From: Parachlamydiales bacterium
GTDB taxonomy: Bacteria > Chlamydiota > Chlamydiia > Chlamydiales > JAEYWL01
Reading direction: 5' to 3'
Length of the DNA stretch: 51,662 nucleotides
Assembly (NCBI GenBank): GCA_020054065.1
Contig: JAGVLX010000049.1
Coordinates: 1 to 51,662 of the forward strand
Of the stretch, positions 1 to 8,635 are shown piece after piece. The notes under the pieces were generated by a model. The model was given only the letters and a program-made list of their open reading frames with translations, was not told where the DNA came from and searched no databases. Numbering within the stretch: position 1 is the first letter of the stretch; every line of letters begins with the position of its first letter. The position numbers and the translations under genes are program-made.

Positions 1-18
1 CGTGTGCTCTTCCGATCT
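1..18. other. Illumina adapter remnant at contig edge
   Basis: Bases 1-18 read CGTGTGCTCTTCCGATCT, identical to the 3' end of the Illumina TruSeq index adapter. It is a library artefact, so genomic sequence begins at base 19 and the peroxidase gene that runs into it is cut by the contig edge rather than by a biological break. Confidence 0.95.
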
Positions 19-548
19 TTAAATAGAGGGCGGTAGCCAGGAATCGCGCGGATCAAATCCACACATTCTTTGTGGGCTGCATGCACATCTTTGATTGTTG
101 TCATTTCATTTGGATTGGCGATCGGGCCCTTCGCTTGCTCTTCTAAAGAGTTAACCCGTCCATCCCAAAACAATTTCTTCAGGTAGGCGGCATTAATGAC
201 GGTTGGAGCATTCCGTGTTCCATGCCGCCCCTCGATCCCTTCGGAAATCGGTTTGCGATCGGTAAACGCGTCGTGGACGGTATGGCAGGTGGCGCAGGCG
301 ATGGTCCCATTGGAAGAGAGCCGTTTATCGAAGTAAAGCAAGCGGCCTAGCTCAGCCTTTTCCTTAGAGTAAGGATTGTCTTTGGGCCAGGGGATTGGGG
401 GGAGCCCAAGCGGGATCGCCAGTGGAGGAAGGTCGGCGACATCTTCATCAAATTCAGCCTTTGTCAGCGTGGTGTGTTGGATATAGAAATAACTGAGCAG
501 GGCGGCAATTCCAATGACACCTAACGTGGCAATGATCAGTTTTTTCAT
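19..548 (-). CDS. Cytochrome c peroxidase (CcpA/MauG family), C-terminus missing
   Basis: This exported di-haem peroxidase would reduce hydrogen peroxide in the periplasm with electrons from a c-type cytochrome or the quinol pool. About 176 residues are present, from the ATG at 548 to the adapter junction. The N-terminus MKKLIIATLGVIGIAALLSY is a signal peptide or membrane anchor. The first haem site CATCH lies in a GTIACATCHTVHDAFTD context, followed by RNAPTVINAAYLKKLFWDGR, which is typical of the family. The second haem domain is not in the window. It is divergent from the superoxide dismutase at 629 with about 80 bp between them, so the pair could form a periplasmic superoxide-to-water path. 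The family call is firm; the physiological electron donor cannot be told. Confidence 0.9.
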
Positions 549-557
549 ATAAACCAA

Positions 558-585
558 TTGAATCGTGATGGTTCTTGTCTAATAA
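558..585 (+). promoter_or_regulatory. Possible sigma-70-type promoter for superoxide dismutase
   Basis: TTGAAT (558-563) and TAATAA (580-585) are separated by 16 nt in the gap between the divergent peroxidase and dismutase genes. The predicted start of transcription near 592 leaves a leader of about 37 nt before the ATG at 629. This is a pattern match only. Confidence 0.4.
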
Positions 586-628
586 CTGTATATATTTTAT
601 TTTAAACAAAATAAACAAGGAGATGTTT

Positions 629-1294
629 ATGAAAAAATGGATCCCGTTAATTGCGGCGTTTGCGCTCTTTGGAACATTACCTTTATCCGCTGAGTATCAA
701 GCGAAAGATTACAGTGCTTTAATTGGTCATGTTGCTGGGCTGGATGATGAGCTTCTTAAAATGCACTTTAAGTTGTACCAAGGTTATGTCACCAATGCGA
801 ACTCATTATTGAAGAAAATCCAAGAGCTCAATGAAAAAGGGCAAAGCAAAACTCCAGAATATGCGGGCCTGAAACGGATGTTGGGCTGGGAATTTGATGG
901 AATGCTTTTGCATGAATATTACTTTGAAAATCTTGGAAAGACCGATCCTTTGCCAAAGGACTCTCCGTTAATGAAACGGATCGAACAAGATTTTGGGAGC
1001 TATGAGGCGTGGAAAGCGGACTTTGTCTCCACCGGGGCTATACGCGGTATTGGCTGGGTCGTCGCCTATATTGATCCTAAGCAAGGGCGCTTGATCAATC
1101 AGTGGATCAACGAGCATGATGTGGGACATTTAGCTGGCGGCACACCGTTGTTAATCATGGATGTGTTTGAACATGCGTACATCACTCAATTCGCGTTAGA
1201 CCGTCCGAAGTATATTGAGGTGTTTTTTAACAACATCAATTGGAATAAGGTTGCTGAACGGTATACAGCTGTTTCCAAAAGCGAGAATAAATAA
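629..1294 (+). CDS. Exported Fe/Mn superoxide dismutase
   Basis: It converts superoxide to hydrogen peroxide and oxygen. The 221-residue product begins with MKKWIPLIAAFALFGTLPLS, a clear signal peptide with likely cleavage near residue 21, so it acts in the periplasm. The four metal ligands of the Fe/Mn family can be placed: His46 in MHFKLYQGYV, His95 in LHEYYF, and Asp178 and His182 in MDVFEHAY. The usual Trp of the DVWEHAY signature is Phe here. I chose the ATG at 629 because AAGGAG (617-622) is 6 nt upstream; ATG 623 has no spacing and an upstream in-frame ATG at 575 would bury the signal peptide. It is divergent from the cytochrome c peroxidase and converges on the gene ending at 1341. 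Metal preference (Fe or Mn) is not decided. Confidence 0.92.
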   Translation: MKKWIPLIAAFALFGTLPLSAEYQAKDYSALIGHVAGLDDELLKMHFKLYQGYVTNANSLLKKIQELNEKGQSKTPEYAGLKRMLGWEFDGMLLHEYYFENLGKTDPLPKDSPLMKRIEQDFGSYEAWKADFVSTGAIRGIGWVVAYIDPKQGRLINQWINEHDVGHLAGGTPLLIMDVFEHAYITQFALDRPKYIEVFFNNINWNKVAERYTAVSKSENK

Positions 1295-1297
1295 AGA

Positions 1298-1337
1298 AAA
1301 TTTGGAGTGCTGTAACTTGTTACCGCGCTCCAAATTT
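1298..1337. terminator. Bidirectional terminator-like hairpin between convergent genes
   Basis: Arms AATTTGGAGTGC (1299-1310) and GCGCTCCAAATT (1325-1336) pair over 12 positions with one G-U, and the GTAAC/GTTAC interior can extend the stem. It lies between the stop of the dismutase gene and the stop of the convergent gene at 1341. A/T-rich flanks exist on both sides, so it could serve both directions. Confidence 0.65.
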
Positions 1338-1340
1338 ATA

Positions 1341-2870
1341 TTAAAACGGATGATCCGGGTGATTTTTAGTGAGCGTTTCGATTTCTGAATAACAACTGTT
1401 GATATGCGAACAAATATCTTTTGCATTAGGGTTTCTATCTGGCCGGAGCTCTAATGTGATTTTGCGATACGCTTTCCTAACCTCTTCAAATGTTTCTGCA
1501 GTCGATCCACACATATTATTAAACTTCCGGAGCAGTTCTTTAAAACGTGTTAAATCTCTTTGAAGTGCATACTCTGAATTCAACGGGTGGCTATCTCCAA
1601 TTCTTTTTTCTTCTTTAAAAAACTCTTCAAGTGTCATCTCAAAATTGAAAACTTGCTTGAGCACAGGCTTGAAATCTTCAATATGATACTTACAATGACA
1701 GGCAAAATTAATCATTCTCGTCATCGGGCGTAATTTTTCAATCAACGAGGCAACATACCCCCCATCGTCCGCGTTTGCGACATGCGGATCAATGGCTGAT
1801 AGGCGAATGCTTGCGTCTGCAAGAAGTTTGCACAGGGCAAGGTCTTCTGAATAAAAAGGTGTCATTTTGAAAGAGGGGACCAATTTTTCTATTCCACTGA
1901 CCTCTAAACGTGCTCGGTTAACGAGCAGGCGAAGGAATGTAGCGGCCTCTTCTTTAAGTTCATAGAAAGGTTGTGCACATTTTGCGTGAATACTGAGGTG
2001 AAGTTGGTGAAGTAACCGAGTTTTTAACAGGGCATTTTCTGTATTTAATGTCTCGTTGAAGGAGAGATGAAACGTGCCATATTGGATTTTTAGAAACCAA
2101 GCCGCTAGTGTATTTCCCCTAGTCATTGACTCTAAAATTCCCAAAGCCGCATGCACATTGTCTACAGGTCCGTTAAAACGGGCTGAATCTTTATAGTTTT
2201 CGATGTCTCTTATCAATTTTGTGAGATCGATGCGGACGATACCATCCCCTGATAAAGACATGAGAAATTGCCTTAGGGCAGTGAGCAGTTCTTCTAAGTC
2301 TTCTAAAGAATAAGATTTATAATGTTGTGTAGTTAGGTTGATGATTTGTCGTGGAGTGTAATCGTCCCAATTCGCTGCATCCACTTCCTCAACATAAAGC
2401 GATTCGGTCTCTTTCTTATTCTTATTTTTTACCACTTCCATCCATTCTGCTGCCGATAAGACCGGAATGGCAGCTCGATTCTCCTGAACTTTTTTTCTTA
2501 CCTCACGCGCCTTTTCAGCGGTTGATCGATAATCGACTCCTAAATGTTCAATATGAGAGAATATGTAAACAAAGTTGTCTAGCTGTTGGAGTCTTTCTTG
2601 TGATTTGTATGCAGGTAAACATCTTTCAGAAATAGAGATGATCTCCTCAGCAGATAACTTACGCCAATGCGCATGGCTTTCATCCAATTTGGTAAATGCT
2701 ACAGCGCATGTGCGTTCATCGATGCAAAAGTAGGTTGAACCGACATGAACATAAGGATCAATCGCGACGCCACTGCCATAAAGGTCATCAGATGCTGCAT
2801 CAAATGCGTCGAGGGCTTGGGTCCATTGTGCTGGGTTAATTCCATCTAGATTGAGTTTCGCGGGTTCCAT
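1341..2870 (-). CDS. Hypothetical protein with degenerate C-terminal J domain
   Basis: The 509-residue product has no signal peptide or membrane span and I do not recognise its first 440 residues. They look mostly helical, with many Leu, Glu and Lys. The last 55 residues resemble helices II-III of a DnaJ domain: FEEVRKAYRKITLELRPDRN with a following NPNAKD...INSCYSEI. The HPD tripeptide that J proteins need to stimulate Hsp70 ATPase reads RPD here (residues 476-478), so productive DnaK contact is doubtful. C-terminal J-like domains on large proteins also occur in bacteria that deliver proteins to hosts, but nothing here shows secretion. Its start at 2870 is divergent from prfC. Function is unknown; the J-domain relation is an inference from the motif. 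Confidence 0.8.
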   Translation of the reverse strand: MEPAKLNLDGINPAQWTQALDAFDAASDDLYGSGVAIDPYVHVGSTYFCIDERTCAVAFTKLDESHAHWRKLSAEEIISISERCLPAYKSQERLQQLDNFVYIFSHIEHLGVDYRSTAEKAREVRKKVQENRAAIPVLSAAEWMEVVKNKNKKETESLYVEEVDAANWDDYTPRQIINLTTQHYKSYSLEDLEELLTALRQFLMSLSGDGIVRIDLTKLIRDIENYKDSARFNGPVDNVHAALGILESMTRGNTLAAWFLKIQYGTFHLSFNETLNTENALLKTRLLHQLHLSIHAKCAQPFYELKEEAATFLRLLVNRARLEVSGIEKLVPSFKMTPFYSEDLALCKLLADASIRLSAIDPHVANADDGGYVASLIEKLRPMTRMINFACHCKYHIEDFKPVLKQVFNFEMTLEEFFKEEKRIGDSHPLNSEYALQRDLTRFKELLRKFNNMCGSTAETFEEVRKAYRKITLELRPDRNPNAKDICSHINSCYSEIETLTKNHPDHPF

Positions 2871-2965
2871 AAAACATTCCTTGTAAAAAATTGGTTTATA
2901 ATTATATTATTATAAGTAAATTAAGTCAATTAACAACTTTATTAGTCAGTTTTAAAAATCACCTT

Positions 2966-4561
2966 ATGAACAATTCGACCTCTCTCCAAGATGCTGTCAC
3001 CCAGCGCCGCACCTTTGCCATCATTAGCCACCCCGATGCCGGGAAAACCACGCTGACTGAAAAACTCCTGCTCTATTCTGGTATGATTCTGACTGCCGGA
3101 ATGGTCAAGGGGCGCAAAGGACGAAAATCGGCCACTTCCGACTGGATGGCGATGGAGCAAGAGCGGGGGATTTCGATTACCTCGTCTGCCATGCAGTTTG
3201 CTTATAAAGACACCATTATCAATGTCCTGGACACTCCAGGCCACGAAGATTTTTCGGAGGATACCTACCGCACGTTGACTGCTGCTGATTGCGCCATCAT
3301 GGTGATTGATGCATCCAAAGGGGTGGAGAAACAAACTCGCAAACTTTTTGAAGTATGCCGGCTGAGGCAAATCCCTGTGTTGACCTTGATCAACAAAATG
3401 GATATGCCGGGTCGGGATCCTCTGGAACTGATGCATGAAGTCGAGAATGTGCTGCAAATCCACTCTTCAGCCCTGAACTGGCCGATCGGCGCAGGGAAAG
3501 ATTTTCAAGGAGTTGTGGACCGCACCACTAATGAGTGCATCTTTTTCACGAAAACATCGGTCGGCGGCGCCCAAAAAGCGGAGATCAGCCGTTTCCCCAG
3601 AAATAGTCCGGAAGTGAAAGCCAAGATTGGTGCAGAAGAGTATGAGAAGCTCACACAGGAATTGGATTTATTGGAAATTGCCGGCAATCCCTACTCGCAA
3701 GACGATTTTTTAGCTGGAAAAGTGACTCCGGTGTTCTTTGCTTCAGCGTTGACCAATTTCGGGATCGAGCCGTTTTTCGATGCGTTTATTCATTTAGCTC
3801 CTTGTCCACATATGCGATTAGCAAACAAATTTGATGGGACTGAAATTGAAATCGACCCGGTCAAGCAGCCGTTCAGCGGGTATGTCTTCAAATTGCAAGC
3901 CAACATGGACCGGCGCCATCGCGACAGCATGGCTTTTATCCGGATCTGTTCTGGACGCTTTGACCGTGACCTCATTGTCAAACATTCGCGTCTAGGTAAA
4001 GAAGTGCGCTTATCACGGCCGCACGGCATGGTGGCAGGGGAGCGTACAACTCTGGATGTGGCCTATCCAGGTGATATTATTGGGGTGATCAACCCCTCGT
4101 TGTTTGCGATCGGCGATACGATTTCAATGACAGGCGGATTCAACTTCAAACCGTTGCCGCAATTCCAACCCGAAATTTTTGCGAAGCTTTACCCAAAAGA
4201 TGTCGGTAAGCGGAAAGCGTTTGACAAAGGGGTGCTGCAGCTGATCGAAGAGGGTGCCATTCAAATGTTAAAGGCATACCAGGGACAGGAATTGATTTTC
4301 GCGGCAGTAGGGCAGCTTCAGTTTGAAGTGATGCAATACCGTTTGAAGGATGAGTATGGAGTAGAAACCGTGCTGACGCCATTGCCTTACCAATGCAGCG
4401 CGTGGGTAAGAGGGGATATGAAAACGTTCTCTAAGCCTAGCAATGCTTTAATTGTCGAGGATCGGCAGGGGAATCCGATGGTGCTTTTCTCTAGCCAATG
4501 GGAAAAACAGTATTGCGCGAATCAAAATCCCAAACATGAACTTGTAGATGTGATGGTATAA
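2966..4561 (+). CDS. prfC: Peptide chain release factor 3
   Basis: RF3 is a translational GTPase that removes RF1/RF2 from ribosomes after peptide release. The 531-residue product matches the usual family length (529 in E. coli). G1 is seen in SHPDAGKTTLTEKLL, G3 in DTPGHEDFSEDTYRTL and G4 in NKMD. The frame is open back to 2891 but that would add 25 residues rich in Ile and Leu that the family lacks; the ATG at 2966 gives MNNSTSLQDAVTQRRTFAII, a normal RF3 start. There is no Shine-Dalgarno site before it. The next gene starts 1 nt after the stop, so the two are probably cotranscribed. Confidence 0.95.
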   Translation: MNNSTSLQDAVTQRRTFAIISHPDAGKTTLTEKLLLYSGMILTAGMVKGRKGRKSATSDWMAMEQERGISITSSAMQFAYKDTIINVLDTPGHEDFSEDTYRTLTAADCAIMVIDASKGVEKQTRKLFEVCRLRQIPVLTLINKMDMPGRDPLELMHEVENVLQIHSSALNWPIGAGKDFQGVVDRTTNECIFFTKTSVGGAQKAEISRFPRNSPEVKAKIGAEEYEKLTQELDLLEIAGNPYSQDDFLAGKVTPVFFASALTNFGIEPFFDAFIHLAPCPHMRLANKFDGTEIEIDPVKQPFSGYVFKLQANMDRRHRDSMAFIRICSGRFDRDLIVKHSRLGKEVRLSRPHGMVAGERTTLDVAYPGDIIGVINPSLFAIGDTISMTGGFNFKPLPQFQPEIFAKLYPKDVGKRKAFDKGVLQLIEEGAIQMLKAYQGQELIFAAVGQLQFEVMQYRLKDEYGVETVLTPLPYQCSAWVRGDMKTFSKPSNALIVEDRQGNPMVLFSSQWEKQYCANQNPKHELVDVMV

Positions 4562-4562
4562 G

Positions 4563-6056
4563 ATGGATCGAGTAGCTAGAACTTGCTTGGATGCAGTCGT
4601 ATATAAAGCGGTTCCTTTTATTGGGCGATGGACGGGCGCCTTTTTGCACTATACAGTGGGAAAGGTCATTCACGCCGCGGTCTGCACTCTTTCGCCAAAA
4701 CATGGTGTCAGGCCTGATTCTTATATCGCTAATCTAAGGCGTGTTTTTGGGCTGATGTCTGAATCTTTGTATATTAGAACATGGAAAATCAACTGTTTTG
4801 CCAAACGCATTCAAATAGACGTTGAAGCTAGGCATTATTTAACGCACCTGGATCAAATCGGCAAGCTTGCCCAGAATAATAGCTTGGCGTGGCAACCAGA
4901 TGTTGCAGAAGGGATGAAACGCTTTATTAGGTGGGTTTTGCATGCGCCGAAGACGCTTAATCATCTAGCAGAATTAGATCTTTCAGTGTATTCACGCTGC
5001 GATGGCGATCTGACTTATGCCCACCGCATGCTTAAGAGGGCGCTGAGTTTTGCCGATTATCAAGTGTATGAAAAATATGCAGATAAGTTGAAAAATTTAA
5101 ACGCGAAATTGGGCCAACCGCTGGCTGAAGATGAGAAGCTAACGCTTGCAGACGTGAATATCGTGGCTTCTGCCCAGTTCATGATCGATTTTTTAAAGGC
5201 ATTGAAAAGTAAAGGGATTGATGATTTAGACGGCATCATTGAACGCTGGGAAAGCATTGCTGGAACTTATCAAAGCGAGGGCATTGAACAGCTCAAGAAA
5301 GCGTGCCTCAGCAGCCGGGCTTCGGGCACCATTTTCATTGGCGATTGGGATTTTTACAACATCAGCTTTGGTAACTCTTTAGAATGTAGCAACCTGGTGA
5401 ATCAGCTCTATACCGGCCGCATTTGCCATGCGGGGGTCTTCGTCGAAAAAGAAGGTAAATCGTTCTCATCCCATATTAATTTTGGAACAAACAGTCACGC
5501 GCTCACCCCTAATTTAAATCTGTTAAGGATCGCTTATCTTCCAAGTGTCGTTCTGGATATCACCTCGCTTTTACCTAAAGCCGCCGCAGCCCATCATCAA
5601 GAGCTCAGCGCCTGTTTTACCAGTGCCTTTGCACGACTAGCCAGTGAAGAGCACAAGGAAATCAAGATAAGCACCTGGAAAGAAGACTATAGCATGGCGT
5701 TATTCAGCCATACACAAAGACAAGCGACTGTGCTTGAGCATGTCGATTGGCCCAAACCCGAAACTAAAATGATGTGCTCGGCTTATGTTGGTCTGGTCTT
5801 TTTAATGGCGCTCAAAGAGGTAAACCGCAAGCTAGAGACGTTGGGGTATAAGGAAAGAATTGCCCATCCGTTTCCTCATGAAAACTTGGATCGTCTGGAT
5901 GTGTTGCGCCTACTCTATCTCTGGAATCAGTTGAAAGTAGTTAAGGCAGCTGAATTGAATCCGATCGTTAAAAACTCGTTAAAACTTCTGGAAGGATTTG
6001 ATTTGAAAATCACCCCCATTGCCAAAGATCGAGTGACTAAAGCTAAAACCGCTTAG
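4563..6056 (+). CDS. Putative permuted papain-fold (YiiX/NlpC-P60-like) hydrolase
   Basis: The 497-residue protein has an unrecognised helical N-terminal half (residues 1-250) and a C-terminal half that looks like a circularly permuted papain-like NlpC/P60 fold. There, residues 255-264 read [10 protein letters not shown] (a G-D entry motif), then [19 protein letters not shown] with candidate catalytic His289, and about 115 residues later [15 protein letters not shown] with candidate Cys405. A His-before-Cys order and the CSxxVxLV pattern are typical of the YiiX/YaeF/LRAT-like permuted group, which includes peptidases and amidases acting on lipids or peptidoglycan. No signal peptide is seen. 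It starts 1 nt after prfC and its end overlaps the convergent msr gene by 14 nt. The fold is an inference; the substrate is unknown. Confidence 0.75.
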   Translation: MDRVARTCLDAVVYKAVPFIGRWTGAFLHYTVGKVIHAAVCTLSPKHGVRPDSYIANLRRVFGLMSESLYIRTWKINCFAKRIQIDVEARHYLTHLDQIGKLAQNNSLAWQPDVAEGMKRFIRWVLHAPKTLNHLAELDLSVYSRCDGDLTYAHRMLKRALSFADYQVYEKYADKLKNLNAKLGQPLAEDEKLTLADVNIVASAQFMIDFLKALKSKGIDDLDGIIERWESIAGTYQSEGIEQLKKACLSSRASGTIFIGDWDFYNISFGNSLECSNLVNQLYTGRICHAGVFVEKEGKSFSSHINFGTNSHALTPNLNLLRIAYLPSVVLDITSLLPKAAAAHHQELSACFTSAFARLASEEHKEIKISTWKEDYSMALFSHTQRQATVLEHVDWPKPETKMMCSAYVGLVFLMALKEVNRKLETLGYKERIAHPFPHENLDRLDVLRLLYLWNQLKVVKAAELNPIVKNSLKLLEGFDLKITPIAKDRVTKAKTA

Positions 6057-6897
6057 TCCGTATGTGACAATAGGGAGCCTTTCCGGTTTTATCGTAATAG
6101 CGCTGATGATACGTTTCAGCCGCATAAAAAGGTCCGGCGGGGACGATTTCGGTCACAACGTCCAGTCCCTTCTTAATCAGTTCAGCTTTTAATTTCTCGG
6201 CAACCAGCCTTTGTTTTTCGGTGAGATAAAAGATGGTCGAGCGGTATTGCGGACCGATATCGGGTCCTTGCCGCATCTTCTGGGTGGGATCGTGGATTTC
6301 GAAGAACAGCTTGGCTAGCTTTTCGTAATCGGTGATTTCCGGACCAAAGGTGACCTCTAACGTTTCGGCGTGGCCAGTCAGTCCGCTGCATACTTCCTCA
6401 TAAGTCGGGTTGGCGACCTGTCCGCCTGCATAGCCGACGGCGGTCTTGATCACCCCTTTTTCATGTTCGAATAGCTTTTCAACGCCCCAGAAGCACCCTC
6501 CGGCGAACAATGCCCTTTCATATCCTTCAGCCGTATAGGCTGGTACAAATGCAAGCGAAATGGAATTAACGCAATGACGGGTGTTTTTGGGAGTATAGTG
6601 CTCGCCTAAAAAAACATGTCCGAGGTGCCCGCCGCAGCGGCTACATAAAATTTCGGTGCGTTCTCCGTCGGCATCAAGTTTCTGCTTCACCGACCCCGGT
6701 ACCTCATCGTCAAAGCTTGGCCAGCCGCAGCCTGACGAAAACTTATCTTTTGAGACATAAAGAGGAGCGTCGCATCGCCGACAAACATAGATGCCCGGTT
6801 CTTCAAAGTGGTCGTACTGACCAGTTCCGGGGCGTTCGGTATGTTTGTGGGTGATGATGCGGTCTTCTTCAGGAGTGAGCTTGTGGTATCTAAACAT
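6043..6897 (-). CDS. msrAB: Bifunctional methionine sulfoxide reductase, MsrB-MsrA fusion
   Basis: The two domains reduce the R and S forms of methionine sulfoxide, repairing oxidised proteins with thioredoxin as usual donor. The order is MsrB then MsrA. MsrB (about residues 1-120) has the zinc cysteines C39/C42 (CRRC) and C85/C88 (CSRC) and the catalytic Cys109 in [11 protein letters not shown]. MsrA (about 128-284) has GGCFWG with catalytic Cys135, GYAGG, and the C-terminal HQRYYDKTG. No signal peptide is present, so it is cytoplasmic. The 3' end overlaps the convergent gene at 4563-6056 by 14 nt. With the dismutase and peroxidase genes it adds to an oxidative-damage theme in this part of the contig. 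Confidence 0.95.
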   Translation of the reverse strand: MFRYHKLTPEEDRIITHKHTERPGTGQYDHFEEPGIYVCRRCDAPLYVSKDKFSSGCGWPSFDDEVPGSVKQKLDADGERTEILCSRCGGHLGHVFLGEHYTPKNTRHCVNSISLAFVPAYTAEGYERALFAGGCFWGVEKLFEHEKGVIKTAVGYAGGQVANPTYEEVCSGLTGHAETLEVTFGPEITDYEKLAKLFFEIHDPTQKMRQGPDIGPQYRSTIFYLTEKQRLVAEKLKAELIKKGLDVVTEIVPAGPFYAAETYHQRYYDKTGKAPYCHIRTKRF

Positions 6898-6953
6898 AGT
6901 GTTATTATAATATGATAGAAATTATTTTAACAGTTTTATGATTCCGGCTTAAA

Positions 6954-7047
6954 GAACCTAAACGACCAAAACGACCCAAAGGACGTAAACAATATTTTTT
7001 TGGTCCTTTATGTCCTTTTGGTCTTTTGGGTCGTTGTGTCGTTTGTC
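6954..7047. repeat. 9-nt periodic GTC/GAC array forming an imperfect hairpin
   Basis: The left part (6954-6984) is built from units such as CGACCAAAA and CGACCCAAAG; the right part (7002-7047) has the complementary units GGTCCTTTA, TGTCCTTTT, GGTCTTTTG, spaced about 9 nt. The two parts pair imperfectly around an AT-rich centre. It sits between the 3' end of the ABC permease gene (stop at 7053) and the 5' end of msrAB. Three other loci share the 9-nt GTCC/GGAC period (12114, 24943 and 32150). Confidence 0.7.
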
Positions 7048-7052
7048 TTTTT

Positions 7053-7844
7053 TTAATTGCCGGTGGACTGGTAGCGCCGGACACCTACCTTCCATAACTG
7101 ACACGCGACCAACAAAAACAAAATCCCAAAGACCGGCGCAGCCATTCCCCACCAGGTGGCATCCTCATGCTGCAGCAAACTGGACACCGGATAAAACGCC
7201 ACCGAGGCTAACGGGACGACAAACGTAAAGAAGAGTTGAAAAGGGGGCTTGTAGATGCTCATCGGATATTGACCCGCTTCCAGCCCGCCAAAGGTCAGAA
7301 TGTTCATTAACTCCAACGTTTCAACGGTCCAGAACGCCAAAGTTCCCTGAATGACCATTAACCCGCCAAATAGGCAAGCTGCTCCTGTGATCGCAAATAC
7401 AATCACTAATGTTTCAAACGAAGTAAATGAAATTCCAAGCTCTAGACAACCCCACACTAAAACAATCAAGCCTTGTAAAAAACGGCCGATACGCATAAAC
7501 GATATTTCTCGAGTGGCGACTTGCATCAACGTACCTGCCGGCCTGAGTAAAATTCGGTCAAATTCACCATTTTTAACGACCAGGCCGAAGGTATCAAATC
7601 CGCGCCCAGCCATTTCTGCTGTCGCAAATCCCATTTGCATAATGCCGTAAATGAGTGTGAGCTCAGGAAAGGTCCATCCTTGAATCAGCTTAAAACGGTC
7701 GAAGAGAACCCAAATGCCGATGATGTCGATAAAGGTCGAAAGAAAATGCGCCGTCGCTAACATCAAAAAAGAGGCGCGATGCTGCATCTGGCTGTTGAAG
7801 GCAATACCGACTAATTTGAAATAAAGCTTCAAGCGGTCAAACAT
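7053..7844 (-). CDS. ABC-2 type transporter permease (second of pair)
   Basis: This 263-residue polytopic membrane protein has about six hydrophobic segments and the ABC-2 export permease style (start MFDRLKLYFKLVGIAFNSQM; NGEFDRILLRPAGTLMQV in the first cytoplasmic loop). It is the same length as the permease just upstream, and the two presumably form a heterodimer with the ATPase at 8632. The frame is open to 7922, but the upstream stop TGA (7846-7844) overlaps ATG 7847, and AAGGGGG lies directly before ATGATG, so translation most likely starts at 7844 and is coupled. The loop motif DRILLRP/YELLRP is shared by both permeases and fits the DUF990-like export family. The substrate is unknown. 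Confidence 0.88.
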   Translation of the reverse strand: MFDRLKLYFKLVGIAFNSQMQHRASFLMLATAHFLSTFIDIIGIWVLFDRFKLIQGWTFPELTLIYGIMQMGFATAEMAGRGFDTFGLVVKNGEFDRILLRPAGTLMQVATREISFMRIGRFLQGLIVLVWGCLELGISFTSFETLVIVFAITGAACLFGGLMVIQGTLAFWTVETLELMNILTFGGLEAGQYPMSIYKPPFQLFFTFVVPLASVAFYPVSSLLQHEDATWWGMAAPVFGILFLLVACQLWKVGVRRYQSTGN

Positions 7845-8635
7845 CATCCCCCTTGAATCACAAAATGTTTCATCGCCCGGCGAATCAATCTTTTTCCTGC
7901 CAAGACAATCAGCAGAGTCCATAGCCCCTGAAATGCCAAATAAAAGAGGATCTCATGCTCGGGAATGACCCCGGTATAAATTCGCGAGGGGATGTCTAAC
8001 ACGCCGCGGAATGGCTGCACGCTCAAGAAGGGCTGCATCCATTCGGGAAACAAAGGCAGTGGTACCAAGGCGCCAGACAAAATGACGGTGAAGTGCGGCA
8101 TCAGCCGCTGGATTCCTTCGCCCGAGATCGTCCAAAACAAACTGATAATGATCAAGGTCGTGATGGCCGAAGCGAGGAGTAAACCGAGAGCAATAGATGC
8201 GATAAAACCGATCCCTGCTGCCCATGAGACAGGAAGCGGAAAGGCGTAAAAAATTGCAGCGAAAAATAAAACAGGGAGGCAACGCATCAGGGTGGGAATA
8301 AAACGCATCGCTAATGAACGTAAGTACCAATATCCGTAAAGGTTGATAGGACGCAACAACTCATAGCTGACATTGCCACTTCTGATTTGTGCTTCAATCT
8401 CTTTATCCAAGTTCCAAGGCATCATGAGAAGAAACGCTTGGACAATCCAGATAAAGATGATGGCTTGCTCTAACGTCAGGGGTTCTGATGCGCCGGCATT
8501 GAGATAAAACGCTTCCAGGATCATCACAGTGAGGATACCCCAAAAAATCTGTGTGCCGATACCCGCTAAAGCAGCCGAACGGTATTGAAATAAAACAGCC
8601 GCACGTGCTTTAAGGAGCGCGAAATACGGCTTCAT
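7844..8635 (-). CDS. ABC-2 type transporter permease (first of pair)
   Basis: The product is a 263-residue integral membrane protein with about six hydrophobic helices. The N-terminus MKPYFALLKARAAVLFQYRS enters a membrane span, and the loop RSGNVSYELLRPINLYGYWY matches the position of the LLRP motif in its partner. It overlaps the ATPase gene by 4 nt (ATGA at 8632-8635) and the second permease at its end, so the three genes form one coupled operon. It is most like the daunorubicin/multidrug-type ABC-2 exporters; substrate unknown. Confidence 0.88.
   Translation of the reverse strand: MKPYFALLKARAAVLFQYRSAALAGIGTQIFWGILTVMILEAFYLNAGASEPLTLEQAIIFIWIVQAFLLMMPWNLDKEIEAQIRSGNVSYELLRPINLYGYWYLRSLAMRFIPTLMRCLPVLFFAAIFYAFPLPVSWAAGIGFIASIALGLLLASAITTLIIISLFWTISGEGIQRLMPHFTVILSGALVPLPLFPEWMQPFLSVQPFRGVLDIPSRIYTGVIPEHEILFYLAFQGLWTLLIVLAGKRLIRRAMKHFVIQGG

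Noticed and set aside
2891..2965. 25-residue N-terminal extension of RF3
   Set aside because: The family starts at the position matching ATG 2966, and the upstream codons lie in AT-rich promoter-like sequence.
6954..7047. Small protein gene through the 9-nt array (repeating Asp-Lys-Gln)
   Set aside because: The 9-nt period makes any frame open and repetitive; there is no ribosome site, and the same array occurs at other loci in noncoding DNA.
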